DNA of 64,000 nt, taken from positions 6,572,001 through 6,636,000 of the forward strand of contig JANTQA010000057.1 of NCBI GenBank assembly GCA_027625915.1, given 5' to 3'. The position numbers and the translations under genes are program-made. This document shows positions 24,050-36,069 of the stretch, one piece after another; position 1 is the stretch's first letter; each line of letters begins with the position of its first letter. This DNA comes from Anaeramoeba flamelloides. Lineage: Eukaryota > Metamonada > Anaeramoebidae. A model generated the notes under the pieces. That model searched no databases, was not told where the DNA came from, and was given only the letters and a program-made list of their open reading frames with translations.

Positions 24050-24279
24050 AGTTTATAAAAACTAAATTAAAAAAGTTTGGACACGGTTTAAACAGTTGAA
24101 AGAATAACAATACCACCATTTACATCTAATTTTGAAATAATTTTGATTTTTAACAACTATTGTATTTTTTGCCTATTTTTGTTTGGTTTACATTTCCTTT
24201 TTTCTAGTCAGGTAAAATGTTTTGTTAGATCTGGAAGAAATTTTCACTGGTTGATAGAAATTTATTATTGAGTTTGTTA

Positions 24280-24726
24280 CAGTCTTTTCAAGGCTAAAAT
24301 AAAATTCTAAATAAAATACAATTGAGTTTTCTATTCTTATTTTCCATTTTCAAAAAATTCGGAAAGAAGAGATATTATTCAAAAAAAAAATTTCAATAAA
24401 TGAGCTATTATTCAAATTTTGGGAACATCAAAAAAAAAAATTATGAAGATTAATGAAGCACTTAAAAATATTGTTCAAAAATGGTAAATTTTTAAAGATC
24501 AGTCAATATTAATATTTTTTTTAAGCTGTTTTGGACTGATAATTTTTAAGTTTTAAGTGATCTTGAATTTTTTTTTTGATGTCCTAAAAATTTGAATAAT
24601 AGCTCATTTATTAAATTTTTTTTTTGAATAATATCTCTTCTTTCCGAATTTTTTGAAAATGGAAAATAAGAATAGAAAACTCAATTTTGTTTTATTTAGA
24701 ATTTTATCGTGGCCTTGGAACGGCTG
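24280..24726. mobile_element. Long-hairpin MITE (447 bp), CAG...TTCCAAGGC family, copy 1
   Basis: The ends CAGTCTTTTCAAGGCT and (reverse complement) CAGCCGTTCCAAGGCC are flanked by TA at 24278-24279 and 24727-24728. The arms are about 170 bp and almost identical over a central stretch of about 100 bp that includes 'ttcggaaagaagagatatta', so the transcript or single strand would fold into a near-perfect hairpin. It has no coding capacity. The high arm identity suggests recent insertion or conversion. Confidence 0.85.
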
Positions 24727-25049
24727 TAAATATAAAAACTAAATACGATAAGTTAATGATATCTAATCATTGGTTCAACCAACAATTATTGATGAAATTT
24801 CAACAAATTTACGAATATATTAATTTTGCACTCATTTCATTTTTTTGGACATACTGATTTTTATTTTTTTGCTTTATATTTTTTTTCTTTTGTTTGGTAA
24901 ATATGATTTAATATAAAAACAAAAGTACTTGATAACTTCAGTTTGTTTTATATTAGGTTTGGAAAAATACATAAATTGAATTTTTTTTTTGACCTATTTT
25001 TGATTTTAGATTTGTCCAAATTTATATAGTACTTTTTTTTAAATATATA

Positions 25050-25215
25050 TATATATATACTCAAATTTATATAAACTCCATTTCAGAATCATTGACCCAT
25101 TAAAAATCAAATTTTGAAAATAAATATTTCTATGAATTGAAATTATCTATTATATTAAAAAAATTACTATTTTAATATTTAGTTCTATACACTAGAAATA
25201 TTTGTTTTTCATTTA
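25050..25215 (-). repeat. Dispersed repeat C, inverted copy
   Basis: In reverse complement this matches the core of 28170-28405 and 61070-61290, for example 'atttgatttttaatggg' and 'actaaatattaaaatagtaa'. It contains no coding sequence. Confidence 0.6.
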
Positions 25216-25914
25216 AAAATATAATAAAAAAAATTAAAAAAAATAATAAAATAAAATTGGGCAACTTATTATGAAATTTATTTTATTCAAATCGAAAAAA
25301 AAATTGATTAAACTTAATAAAATATCCAAAACACGATTTAAATGTTTTGAAAAATAATACAATATAAAAAAAATGATAATTTCACATATTGTAATTGTAG
25401 AACTGAAAAAAGCCAATAACATATTTACTTATTGTTGATTGTTGATTTCTTTGATTCCTTAAGGTTTTGTCTTTCTAGAAAAATGACAGAACGCTTTTCT
25501 TTTAGAATACATATTAAAAAATTCTTGAAGGATTTTTTTCAAAAAAGTATCTTGTCTTGGATCAAATACGGTTGGAGTATGTCAACAATTTTTGTATTGT
25601 AGGACAAAAGCTTTAACTAATAGGAAATATTTCCAAATACTATTAATTAGTTATTAAATACGAATATAATAAAAACCTAATTTGATCTTTCGATGGTTTT
25701 GAATTGACTAACAACAATAAAAATTTTACAGAAAGAATGTAAGACAAAATTAACAAACAAATAGAAAAAGTCAATGGTATCATTTTCAAATCAAAGAGTT
25801 TTCGTTTTTGGACAACAATCCGAAAACAATTCAGACTTTGATACAAAACATTTTTTCACCATAATCCAATACTGTTGAATTTCAATTTTTTAAAAAATCT
25901 ATTTAGCAAAAAGA

Positions 25915-26817
25915 ATGTCTCTCATTGGTAAGTCAAGATACAAAAAAAAAGCAGAGCTTGGAAAAGGTACGTATGCTGTTGTCTATTTAGCCCAAGACCA
26001 GAAAACAAACCAATTAGTAGCTATCAAGAAAATCCGAATGAGCCATGCAAAGGATGGGCTTGATTTGTCTGCCATTCGCGAATTAAAAATCTTACAAGAA
26101 TTAAGCCACCCGAACGTGATTTCGCTTTGCGATCTGTATATCCATAAAAAAAACATCTCGATGGTTTTTGAATATTGCGACAACGATCTTGAGAAGCTAA
26201 TCAACAATAAGGAAGTGATTTTGGAACAACGCCAAGTCAAAGAAATAATGCACCAACTCATCTCTGGGCTCGAGTTTATTCATACGCGTTGGGTTCTGCA
26301 CCGTGATTTGAAGCCTGACAATTTGCTGATTAAAAACAATGTCTTAAAAATTGCAGATTTTGGGCTTGCTCGTTATTTTGGGAGCCCTTCAGATCTTCAA
26401 AAGCAAGCCAAATATTCAAACCAAGTCGTCACCATCTGGTACCGATCACCCGAGCTGCTCCTGGGGGCAACAAAATATAGCAGCGCGGTTGACATGTGGG
26501 CGGCGGGATGCATCTTTGCAGAGATCTTGATTCGATCGCCGCTTTTCCCAGGATCCGATGAAATCGACCAGCTGTCGCGTATTTTCGCCATCACGGGAAC
26601 ACCAAACGAAAAAAATTGGCCAGGATTTTCAGAGCTCCCCATCAACAAAGAAGGCGCAATCCTCGAGTTCCCAGTGAAAGAGCCTGTGCAGCTTAAAACA
26701 ATTTTTAAAGCAGCCAGTGAAGACACAATAGATCTTTTGTCCAAAATGCTAATTTTAAATCCAAACAAAAGGATAACAGCCAAGGAAGCTTTAGAACACC
26801 CTTATTTTAAAAAGTGA
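25915..26817 (+). CDS. CDK7: CDK7-like cyclin-dependent kinase (CAK/TFIIH kinase)
   Basis: A single-exon protein kinase of 300 residues, from ATG 25915 to TGA. It has the Gly loop GKGTYAVVY (16-24), catalytic Lys38, the cyclin-binding helix DLSAIREL (in place of PSTAIRE), HRDLKPDN with Asp131, and DFG at 148-150. The strings AKDGLD, LKILQELSHPNVI and FGSP-(x)n-YSNQVVT are specific to CDK7 within the CDKs. Family role: with cyclin H and MAT1 it phosphorylates the T-loops of other CDKs and the RNA polymerase II C-terminal tail as part of TFIIH, in the nucleus. Two oddities are seen. The T-loop phospho-acceptor position is Ser168 instead of Thr, with a three-residue insertion before it, and the usual TRWYR Arg is Ile174. 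No intron is present. The middle of the gene is much richer in GC than its ends. Confidence 0.92.
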   Translation: MSLIGKSRYKKKAELGKGTYAVVYLAQDQKTNQLVAIKKIRMSHAKDGLDLSAIRELKILQELSHPNVISLCDLYIHKKNISMVFEYCDNDLEKLINNKEVILEQRQVKEIMHQLISGLEFIHTRWVLHRDLKPDNLLIKNNVLKIADFGLARYFGSPSDLQKQAKYSNQVVTIWYRSPELLLGATKYSSAVDMWAAGCIFAEILIRSPLFPGSDEIDQLSRIFAITGTPNEKNWPGFSELPINKEGAILEFPVKEPVQLKTIFKAASEDTIDLLSKMLILNPNKRITAKEALEHPYFKK

Positions 26818-27549
26818 TTTGTCTCTTTATATTTCATTCGGTTTAGCAAAATTTTGATTACTTTAATTTTTTGCAAACGGAATTTGTTAAAAAATTAAAT
26901 TCAATTTTTCGAAATAAAAGTTTATTTAACTTTTGCTGTAAGAATATATTTTGGTGTTCCTGTGTTATTTAAAATTGAGTAGCCCCCCACCATCTTTTTC
27001 ATATAACCATTTGGTTTATATCAAGTTATTCCTTTTGAAAATCTATTTGATCTCAAGTTTTAAGTGTACTTTGTCTGCCATAGATTTACTAATGCGCTTA
27101 TGTTCATAATCACCCCATTTTTTTTTACTAATATGCTTTTTAGCTGTGTACTTGAATTTACAATTTGATTTTTTAGTATGTTTAACATAAACAGTAACGT
27201 TTGTAATCCTATTGCTTTAAAAATCAAAAGAAAAGAATTTTTTTTTCAAAAATACACCATTCTTGTACTATTTTACATAGATTTTAAGAATTTTTATAAA
27301 AAAAAAAATTACGATTTAGTTCTGAAAAGTTAAAGAAGATTTTATTTACAAACCCATAAATGATCTAATAAATAAAATTACATAATTTTAAGAAGTACTC
27401 CCTAAATAATTTAAATTAGTTTTTTTTAAAACTCTAAATTTTGATGATAAAGAAAAAAGACTAGAAATTGTACATCAGGTAAATTTTTTGTGTGAAAAAA
27501 AAACAAAAATTTAGAAAAATAGAGTTATTTGAGGATTTGAAGTTATCTT

Positions 27550-27860
27550 TTTCAATTCACGATTAAACCAAAAAAATGTGATAATTGAGAAAATCATTAT
27601 AAACAATTATACCACAATATTCTAGAAAATCTTAAGAATTGTCAAAAAGTTGTGATATGAGCCAAAATATCTTAATGAAAAATGAATCACAATATAACAG
27701 TTGATGAATTTTGGTTAATTCAATGATATATTTATTCTGAAAAAGTTTTTTGATCAAAAAAACAGTATCTTTGGAAAAACACCAAAAAAAGAAACTAATT
27801 AAATGAAGTTCCTGATTAAGAATTTTCTTGTATTTTATTTTGATTGGGTTGATAGATTGA
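27550..27860. repeat. Dispersed repeat D with GTGAT/ATCAC motifs
   Basis: The left half is rich in 'cacgatt', 'gtgataattga' and 'tcacaatat' motifs. The right half ('aatttattctgaaaaagttttttgatcaaaaaa...') resembles 17440-17600 in direct orientation. Just beyond it, 'actacagcccttccaac' resembles a terminus of the CAG-ended hairpin family. Confidence 0.45.
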
Positions 27861-28169
27861 ACTACAGCCCTTCCAACTGTGATTGTAATAACTTCCAGAA
27901 ATAGAGGTCACTTCTATATTTTAAAACCTTATTTCATGAAATGGAAAATTCAATTACTTTTATAAAGTTATTTTAAAAAAGTGTGTACTTTTTTTATGAT
28001 TTAGATTCATATTTAATAATTTTTAATTTTTCTTTATTTCAAGTAATATTTTAATTATCTTTTTTTTTGTAAACATTTTAATTTTTATTAAAGTGTTCAC
28101 AAAACCAAAAATTTATAATTTCTTTTTGAGTGTATATCTTCTGTTATATATTGGAATTCTTATTTGGTC

Positions 28170-28405
28170 CATTTTTGCCTTTGTTTTATAAATAAACTAA
28201 ATTTTATAATAAATATCCCATTTTTTCCAATTTTTTTTTTATTTTATTTTTAGACAAAAATAAAAAAATATTTTGAGTGTACAGAACTGAATATTAAAAT
28301 GGTAATTGTTTTATTGTAAAAGATAACTCTAATTTATAAAAATAGTTATTTTCAAAATTTGATTTTTAATGGGAAATGATTTTGAAATGGAGTTTATCGG
28401 AGGAA
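28170..28405 (+). repeat. Dispersed repeat C, copy 1
   Basis: This matches 61070-61290 directly ('aactaaattttataataaat', 'ttttattttatttttaga', 'aatttgatttttaatggg', 'aatgattttgaaat') and 25050-25215 inverted. Confidence 0.65.
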
Positions 28406-30852
28406 AATACTGAATGAATTTTCATTAAAATTTCGTGACTTTTTTTATCCAAACATCAAACAAGTCACAACATATTTGAATTAAAAGCAAGATTCCGAAT
28501 TAAAATGATATTTGAACAATATAAATATCTTTAAATATCCATAATTATACCCCTTTTACTAAATTTATCCGATTGAAAAACAGTTCAATTTTTTTACAAT
28601 TATTTTTTACTTTTTTAAAGTTTTTTAGTTCGTGTTTCTGATTTTTTAGGAAAATCCCTAATCTGTATATTTTGGATGTATCTTTTATTTTTAAAATTTT
28701 ATCAGTATCTAGGTTCATTCCAAATTATGAGATATTTTTATTAATTATTATTAACGTATTTTCAATTTCGGGAATAGAAATTTCTATTATTAATTTAAGT
28801 TTTCAACAAACATTCAAGCATTTTAAACCCAATCTTTTAGTTTTTTCAATAAAAAATGTCTGATAAATATAAACATTACATGGAGATTCCCATTCATAAA
28901 ACACAAAGTATTCTTTTTAAAGCTTTTTTATAATCATTTTTTTTTTTTTTAAATTTATTTATTATATGCATAATAAAGAACTATATGACTAATTGTATAC
29001 AATTTTTTTTTTAATATCAATTTGTAATAATAAAATATTCTCTATTTTTATATTTTTTTGAAGTTTTCTGAGTTCAAATAATAAATATCTTACTGCTATC
29101 TGAGGATATAATTATTTTTTTAAAAAATTGAGTATCTGAAACTTAATTCTAAGAGTCTTCTATCCATTTAACCATACACTTTAGGAAAAATTATTAACGT
29201 ATTATGTATTGATACTACTCTATAATTTGTACAAATCCCCAACTTTAAGGAAAAATAAGTAGATAAGTTTCCTTTTTAAAAAAAATATTTATTTCTAGGC
29301 TTGGATTATCAATCCTATTTAAAAATATTATTTAAACATTTTTAAGAATATTTTCCCTCTCTTTCTTTTTTTAGGGTGCAATTTATAATAAACTTTTTTT
29401 AAATTAAAAAAAAAATTATTTTGTTTATTTTATTATTTTATACAACAAAAATTACAAAAAATATTAAGATTAATTAATAATAGCTTATTCAAAAAATTGA
29501 GTTTAATCTATTATTGATGTGTTTTTTTTTCATAAAAATTCAAATCTACTTGCCAACACTCTCATGATAATTTGAGCGTTATATTAATTGATTTTTAATA
29601 ATAAAATTTTATGATATTCTGAAAAACAGTAGACTTATTTTGAAATCTTTCATTAAACAATAAAGTTTTTAATAATAAGATAAAAAAAAATATTATCTAA
29701 TTTTTGATTTTTAACATTGACTACAAATTGATTTTAAAAATTTTCATTGAATGTGGATCTTCAATTTCTAAAATACAAAAAATGGAATGTTTAAATCATT
29801 TAAACACAAAGATCGAAAAACACAAAACTATCAAGTTTCTATCGTTTATGTAATTTCTTTTCCTTTGGAATTTCTTTAATTTTGACGTTGGTATACCCTA
29901 CCAACTATTTCCCATGTAAGGATCTAAGAAGAAAAAAATGACACAAAAATTCATTCAACTTTCTGTGATTAAATATCTTTTAAAATTAAAATTTGTATTC
30001 TTTATTACAATAAAAAACTTCCTTTTATGATTTTATCTTGAAATTGAAATGATTGTTTTATGATATGATTTGAAATCGAATTTCATCTTTCATAAAAGAC
30101 ACATTTATAAGAGATAACCAATCTCTATTTCTTTTCAATTTTTAAAGTAGTGTTGGAACAAAATGTGTTATCATAACATACAATCTAAACAGTCCTTCAT
30201 AAGATTGATTGGGATTTAATTTGAAAACCCTTTTTTGTTTTGAAATGAAGGAGAAAAAAACACCTTCGGCCAACATTATCGTAACCATTAAGTAAAGAAA
30301 TAAAAAGTTGTAGATCTCTTTTAAAAGTTAAAATCTGTTTTTTTTGCCACTGCGCTAATGATAACAAAGACCCCTTCTCTTCAATTTTCTTCAACTTTTT
30401 TATATTAAAAAAAAACAAAGATCAAAACTAACCCCTTAAAAAATTACTCGAATCAAAATTTTGACACTATTTTCCGTGCGATCATTAAATCCCAAAAAAT
30501 GTTTATTAAGTTGTTCTTTTTCGATTTTTTAATTAACAAAAAATTTTCCAAGAAACCATTGCTACTTTTAGGAATGAAAACGAGAAAAATGTAGAATGAT
30601 TTTTTAAAAAAGAAAATAAAAATATTCTTGACCAAGAAATCTCAACAAGTCGAGAACTTATTGTCTATTGAAACCATAATTTTGTCAGAACAATTTCAAA
30701 CACTTTCAAAAATATCTACCCACAAAACAAATTTTGTTACCATTTAATCATTTTTTCGTTTCTTTTTCAAAAAAACAAAACCAAACAGAGTTTCACCAAG
30801 AAAACAAAAACAAAATAAAAAAAAAAAAAACAAAAACCAAAATAAATTTAAC

Positions 30853-32351
30853 ATGAACAATTTAGAAGCACTCATTAAAATTGTTGAGATCCTTAATTCA
30901 CCTAATTCAAATAACGACTCAAGGATCGAAGCGTTCGAGTATTTGGAGAAATTTAAAGAAAGCAAGGATGTTGAAACTGCATTTTATTTAGCCGGCAACA
31001 AAGAAGTGATTGAGCAGCTACGATTATTAGGTTTTAATACACTTGAATATTTAATAAGCAATTTCTGGGATGAAGAGGAGTTACAAAAGAGCTTACAAAC
31101 TGGTGTTCAAGAGTTGTTTGCCATTTATAGTCTTGATGAAACACAAGAAGAAGAAGAAGAAAAAATATCCAACCCACGTGAATATTACCAAATCAAAAAA
31201 ATGTATCATGTGAAGTGTGCATCACTGTTAGTGGAAATTGTGAAAAAGGGGAGCGGCGAAAGCTTGTCTGAAACCATCAAGCTACTAATCAAAAACGAAC
31301 AAGATCCAAACGACAATAAGATCCTGTTAGTTTTACATTTTATTCGGTTGCTCTATGATGAGATATATTCTGTAACCCATTCCCAAACTCTCTCTACCCA
31401 ACAGCAGAGGGTCTTAGAAAAGGCACTGAATGATGTTTCTGAAATGTGCCTTGATTTTTGCATTGAAATTCTTGGGCAAACACATCAAAAATTATATAGC
31501 AACAGCATCAACAATAACAATAACAATAATAACACCAATATTAATAAATATCAAAATCTCTTAATTGAGTCATTGTCTACTCTGAGTAGTATGATTGAGT
31601 GGGTACCAATCAATTTAGTCTTTAATAAAGAATTGTTACAAGTATGCTTTACCTTTATGAGAATTACACCCGACATCTCATTAAAGGTCTCGAGTGCATT
31701 ATTGTCGTTTGCGTTTCGGAAAATAAACCGAAAGGAAAGGGAATTAGTTGATCTCAAAAGCATCTGCCTCGTGTTTGAGTCTACTTTAGAATTTTGCAAG
31801 GAAATATTTATTGAGGAAAATTTGGCCAAATACTATGAATTGCATAAAAAGATGACACAATTTATGTGCCTATTGGGGAAAAGTTATGAACTTATATTCT
31901 ATCCAAAAAATATCAAAAAAAGTAACAGCAATAATTTTAACAGCCTTGATAAGGAAATCATCAAAATATATTTTGAATTTTTTATGTTTTTATTTTCTTT
32001 AAAGGACCACCCAAGTTTATTAATTTCATCATTTATTATCCCATACTTAACAAATTCCTTAACCAATAGTTACACTTTATTTGAAAAGAATAACATCGAA
32101 TACCCATCGGCTGAATTATTGGAATTTTGCTATTCGTTGTTATTACCCAAGGACTTTGAAGAAAGGAATGAATTCGATCAGCAAGATTTTTTTGAAGAAT
32201 TTGAGTACTTATCTTTTCAAAAATCCATCAAGCAGCCAATTTTGCATTTAATAGAAATGCTGTCATACCGGTATTTAAAGGATAGCTTACAATTAATTTT
32301 TGAATTTTTGAGTAATGAATTGGGTAATCTTAATTCTGTTTCCTTTGAACA

Positions 32352-32408
<57 letters not shown>

Positions 32409-34482
32409 AAGCAATTTTAAACACCCATTATTTATTAAATTTAATATCATTCAAATGATCACGATTACAATTTTCAAAGGGTTTGTAAAATTGATGGGGC
32501 AATTGAAAAAAAATGATCAAATAAAACTAATTGAATTATTAAATCCGATACTTAATGTATTAATTAAATTTGAAGGGATCGAACCATTGATATATTCTGA
32601 AATAGTTAAAATTATTTCTTGTATTATTTCCAAAGTTGAATTAAAAATAGATATATTAATTGAAATCTTAAAGTTTTTACTAAATTTGTCACAATTCCGA
32701 AAGCCAACTGACTCAAAAAATTTAATGGAATTATCGCAAGAAACCTTTGCACTCAGAAGAGAAGCTTTATACACTTTGAATAAGATTGCAAAGCAGTCGA
32801 CCGAGCAAATCCAAAATCTGTTAACTGAAATGATACCATATGTTCAAGAAATGCTGCAAAAGGAAGTCACCGATGAAGAGAGAAGTAATTTTTTAGAATT
32901 TTTAATATTATTACTAACAAATTCAAACCAGAATGTGGAAGATTTAAAAAAGACACTTGACGAAATTTTGGAGCCCACTATCGAAAAATTTAATAATGAA
33001 AATTTTTTACAAATCATTAACAATGCTAATAATTTTACCGAGTTTTTAGGAATCAGCAAATCCCTAAATATATTGAATTTAGAAAATGAAGAAGAGTTTT
33101 TGTTAAGAAGAAGAAATATATACACGATGTATTCTTTGATACAGAAAATTTTTCGAAGCTCGTTGTCGCACAACCAAGTTTATTACATTGACGACATCCA
33201 AGTAAGCAAAAAAAAGCCAATTACGAACCATTTTGTTAAAATCGCAAACTCACTTGGAACAATGATTGCAACCATCGATTCTTTATATAACCCAGAGATT
33301 AATATGCAGGTATTACACCCAGATTTAATCTACCTAACCGGACTATTTATTGGGCAATATATGCAAAAGGGTAATAGCAATATTAACAATAATAGTGGGA
33401 TCTCATTAAGAATTGTTTTGAATTATTTGAAATATAACACAAAGCCCAAGAATTATAATGACGAAATAATGATGATAATTTTAAACCGATCCTTTAAATA
33501 TTGGATAAATAACCTAAGAGGCATGATTTATCAAATCATTTCATCTGCGTGTACAGATAATGACGAATTTTATTTTGTCCCCGATTTGAAAACCTTTTTA
33601 AAGGATTATCTTTTTGCCAATATCAAATTTTTAAATATTATAGATTTAAATACATTGATAAAAAAAATAATTCACCCCCTGTTTGTGAATTGCCCAAATG
33701 CACTATTCGATCCAATTATAAGCCCCCTTTATCCCGATCTAATTACATTTTTAATTGAAAAAATACAAAGCGAATGGGAAATTTACAATAAAAAAATTAA
33801 TGAAAAAAATGAAAACGAGAACGAGAATGACCAGGATAACGAGAACAATTCGAATGACATTCAAGAATCGGAAGTCGTTTATGACCAGTTTTTAAGGACC
33901 TTGACGAGATCCTTTTTAAAATTTATATATATCATATCGATCAAAAACGAGAACCAAAATCATATCTTTATGAATGAGGCATTAACAGAAGTCTTGCTAC
34001 AAATTATATTGATCTCGTTAAATTTCCCAGACAAAAAATCACTCGCAATCACCTTTTTAATCATTTCTGCAGTCATAGATAATTTGGCAAATATTCAAAA
34101 TTTTTCAAATTGGTTTTCATCAAATTTATTACAAGAAATATTTAAATCACTAGCAGATAATAAAGATGAAGATATCGCCAACAACTTGGTTTCCTTGATT
34201 TTAAAAATTTTCCAATTAAACAATCCCTTAATAATTGATACACTCAAAGATTTGCCCAATGTTAATGAAAATAATTTACAAGAGTTTTTTACCTTGTTTG
34301 AAAAATCTGAAATGAAAAATATTACTTTGTTGAAATCTTTTTTGTCAGAAATCGTTGGTTTCAATTTTGATATTACAACTAACCAAAAGAAAAATTCTGA
34401 AAAAAATTTTTTATTAAATTCTGAAAATGTAGATAAATTTGATGTGCACTCATACCAAGTTCCAAAAAATATTTTTGATTAA
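30853..34482 (+). CDS. XPO5: Exportin-5-like karyopherin
   Basis: A single-exon protein of 1,209 residues, close to the length of animal exportin-5. The N-terminus (RIEAFEYLEKFKES, then EQLRLLGFNTLEYLI) fits the importin-beta N-terminal helices of the exportin-5/Msn5 group. Residues about 230-290 (ESLSTLSSMIEWVPI) match the exportin-5 block around 'LNTLAGYIDWV'. The remainder is alternating amphipathic helices typical of HEAT repeats, with no catalytic motif. Family role: Ran-GTP-dependent nuclear export of structured RNAs such as pre-miRNA, and in yeast of phosphoproteins. Asn runs (about residues 222-230 and 502-520) interrupt the fold, the second from a pure AAT microsatellite. Codon use is strongly AT-biased throughout, unlike the CDK7 and metallolyase genes. 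The call at exportin level is firm; subfamily 5 is probable. Confidence 0.82.
32353..32405 (+). repeat. (AAT)n microsatellite coding for poly-Asn
   Basis: An uninterrupted AAT trinucleotide run in frame inside the exportin gene, giving about 19 consecutive Asn. It probably lies in a loop between HEAT helices. Confidence 0.9.
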
Positions 34483-34557
34483 TTTTGAATGGAATTGCAC
34501 AATAATTAATCAATTTTGGATATATAGGTAGTTGTATTTAATATAAATGGTAGAATA

Positions 34558-34566
34558 ATAATAATA

Positions 34567-34626
<60 letters not shown>

Positions 34627-34665
34627 GTGTATGTATGTGTGCGAGTATGTGTGTGTGTGTGCTTG
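34558..34665. repeat. Compound (TA)n(TG)n microsatellite
   Basis: AT, then TG, then interrupted TG/TATG units over about 100 bp, starting 75 bp after the exportin stop codon. It is probably in the 3' untranslated region or just beyond. Confidence 0.9.
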
Positions 34666-34734
34666 GATATATATCCCTATCGCCCAAAATAACTGAATTG
34701 TCTTTTAAATAATAAATTTATTTTGAAAAGACTC

Positions 34735-35010
34735 TAAGATATATAATTTATAAAAATAGTTATCTTAGAAAAAAATTTTTATAATTAAAAATTGTATAGT
34801 TACCTACAATAAAAAAATAACTTGAAAAAATTTTTTCTTTTCGTTTTTGTGGTTTCATTATTTTTAAATAACAATTTATTCAAAAAAAAAAAAAAAATTT
34901 TTTTTGAAAAGTTTGTCAAAACATATAAAAAACTTAAAAGTTTTAAATGATTAAAAGTATCAGAATTTACTGGAAAAAATAATTTTGGGGCCCTTTACAC
35001 CCCAACACTG
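34735..35010 (+). repeat. Dispersed repeat B, copy 1
   Basis: Direct similarity to 57215-57515, including 'attaaaaattgtatagttac', 'caataaaaaaataacttgaa', 'ttttgaaaagtttgtc' and the terminal 'ggccctttacaccccaa' block. Non-coding. Confidence 0.7.
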
Positions 35011-36069
35011 CCCATTTTTTTTTAAATTAAGATTTTCTTTCATATAAGGTTAGATTCAATCACATCCAGAGCAAATAAATAAGATAATATAATATCACTT
35101 AAAAATATTGACTTTATCTATTAATTACTATTCAATAATAATAATTAATATACCTTCGGATATTTTGGGCAAAAATACCTTTTATCTCAAATTTATAATT
35201 TTTTTTTTTGGGATAATGATTATCCTTTTAAAAATTAGCTTCTGAACAATCTACATTTTTATTAAATCAAATATTGAGATATTCTTTTCAAAATATTTTA
35301 TATTAATATTTATTTTATTCTTTAAGATTATATAAAAACATTTAAAGGAAAAGAATTAATAGTAAAAAAGTTAATTTCAAATATTTTGTTAAAAATTTAA
35401 ATTGTGGAGTTATTTGTCAATGTAACTTGTTGGCGATTTTTTTAAAAAAGTAAGATTTTTCTCCCTTCTAATTTTGGAATTGGTAATATATTCATCCAAA
35501 TATGTTACATTAAAGTTTGTAAAATCGTTTTTTTTTTTGTTGTTTTCTTGTGCAAAATTATTGAGAAAAAATTCATTTTTTATTCAAACAGAAAATAATT
35601 AAAACACAAACTTTGAAGAAAAAAAAGGGGTATTTTTTTAATTTTTAATAAAATCAATTTATTTATTGAATAAATGAGAAAATTATTCTTTATTGTGATT
35701 TACAGTTTTTTCATTTGATAATTTGATTCAAAGCATCAAATTTTGATAAAATAATCTTTGGAACCAAAATTAATTTTCTATTACATGCTTCTAAAGCTTT
35801 TAATTTATAATAATTTAATTTTTTTTTTCATTTTTTCGTTTTAATTTTTTATTTTTTTATTTTATCCTACCAAAAACAAAATAAGTGTAATTATATTCAT
35901 AATCTATTTATCAAAAAAAAATTGAATAATGTTTTATAAAAAATCAGCAAATATTTTTCTAAAGGACTTTTCAACAAACAAGCTATACTTATTATTATTA
36001 TTATTTTTGAGTGGAATTTTCCATCTTAAACCACACTAGAAAAAACTGTTACTTTTTTTTTTTTTTTAT

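Larger units (their letters stand above)
22068..25914. other. 3.8-kb intergenic region between divergent genes, repeat-rich
   Basis: It separates the 5' ends of the minus-strand myotubularin gene and the plus-strand CDK7-like gene, so it must hold both promoters. I see no clear promoter motif. It contains two AT microsatellites, repeat F (23140-23420), a 447-bp hairpin element (24280-24726) and an inverted copy of repeat C (25050-25215). The open frames at 25234-25422 and 25643-25846 look like chance. Confidence 0.6.
26818..30852. other. 4-kb intergenic region
   Basis: No supported gene. The ORFs at 28672-28863, 30197-30418, 30453-30635 and 30744-30965 have chance-like composition or overlap the exportin gene start. 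It contains a GATC-motif/repeat D segment (27550-27860) and a copy of repeat C (28170-28405). Confidence 0.6.
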
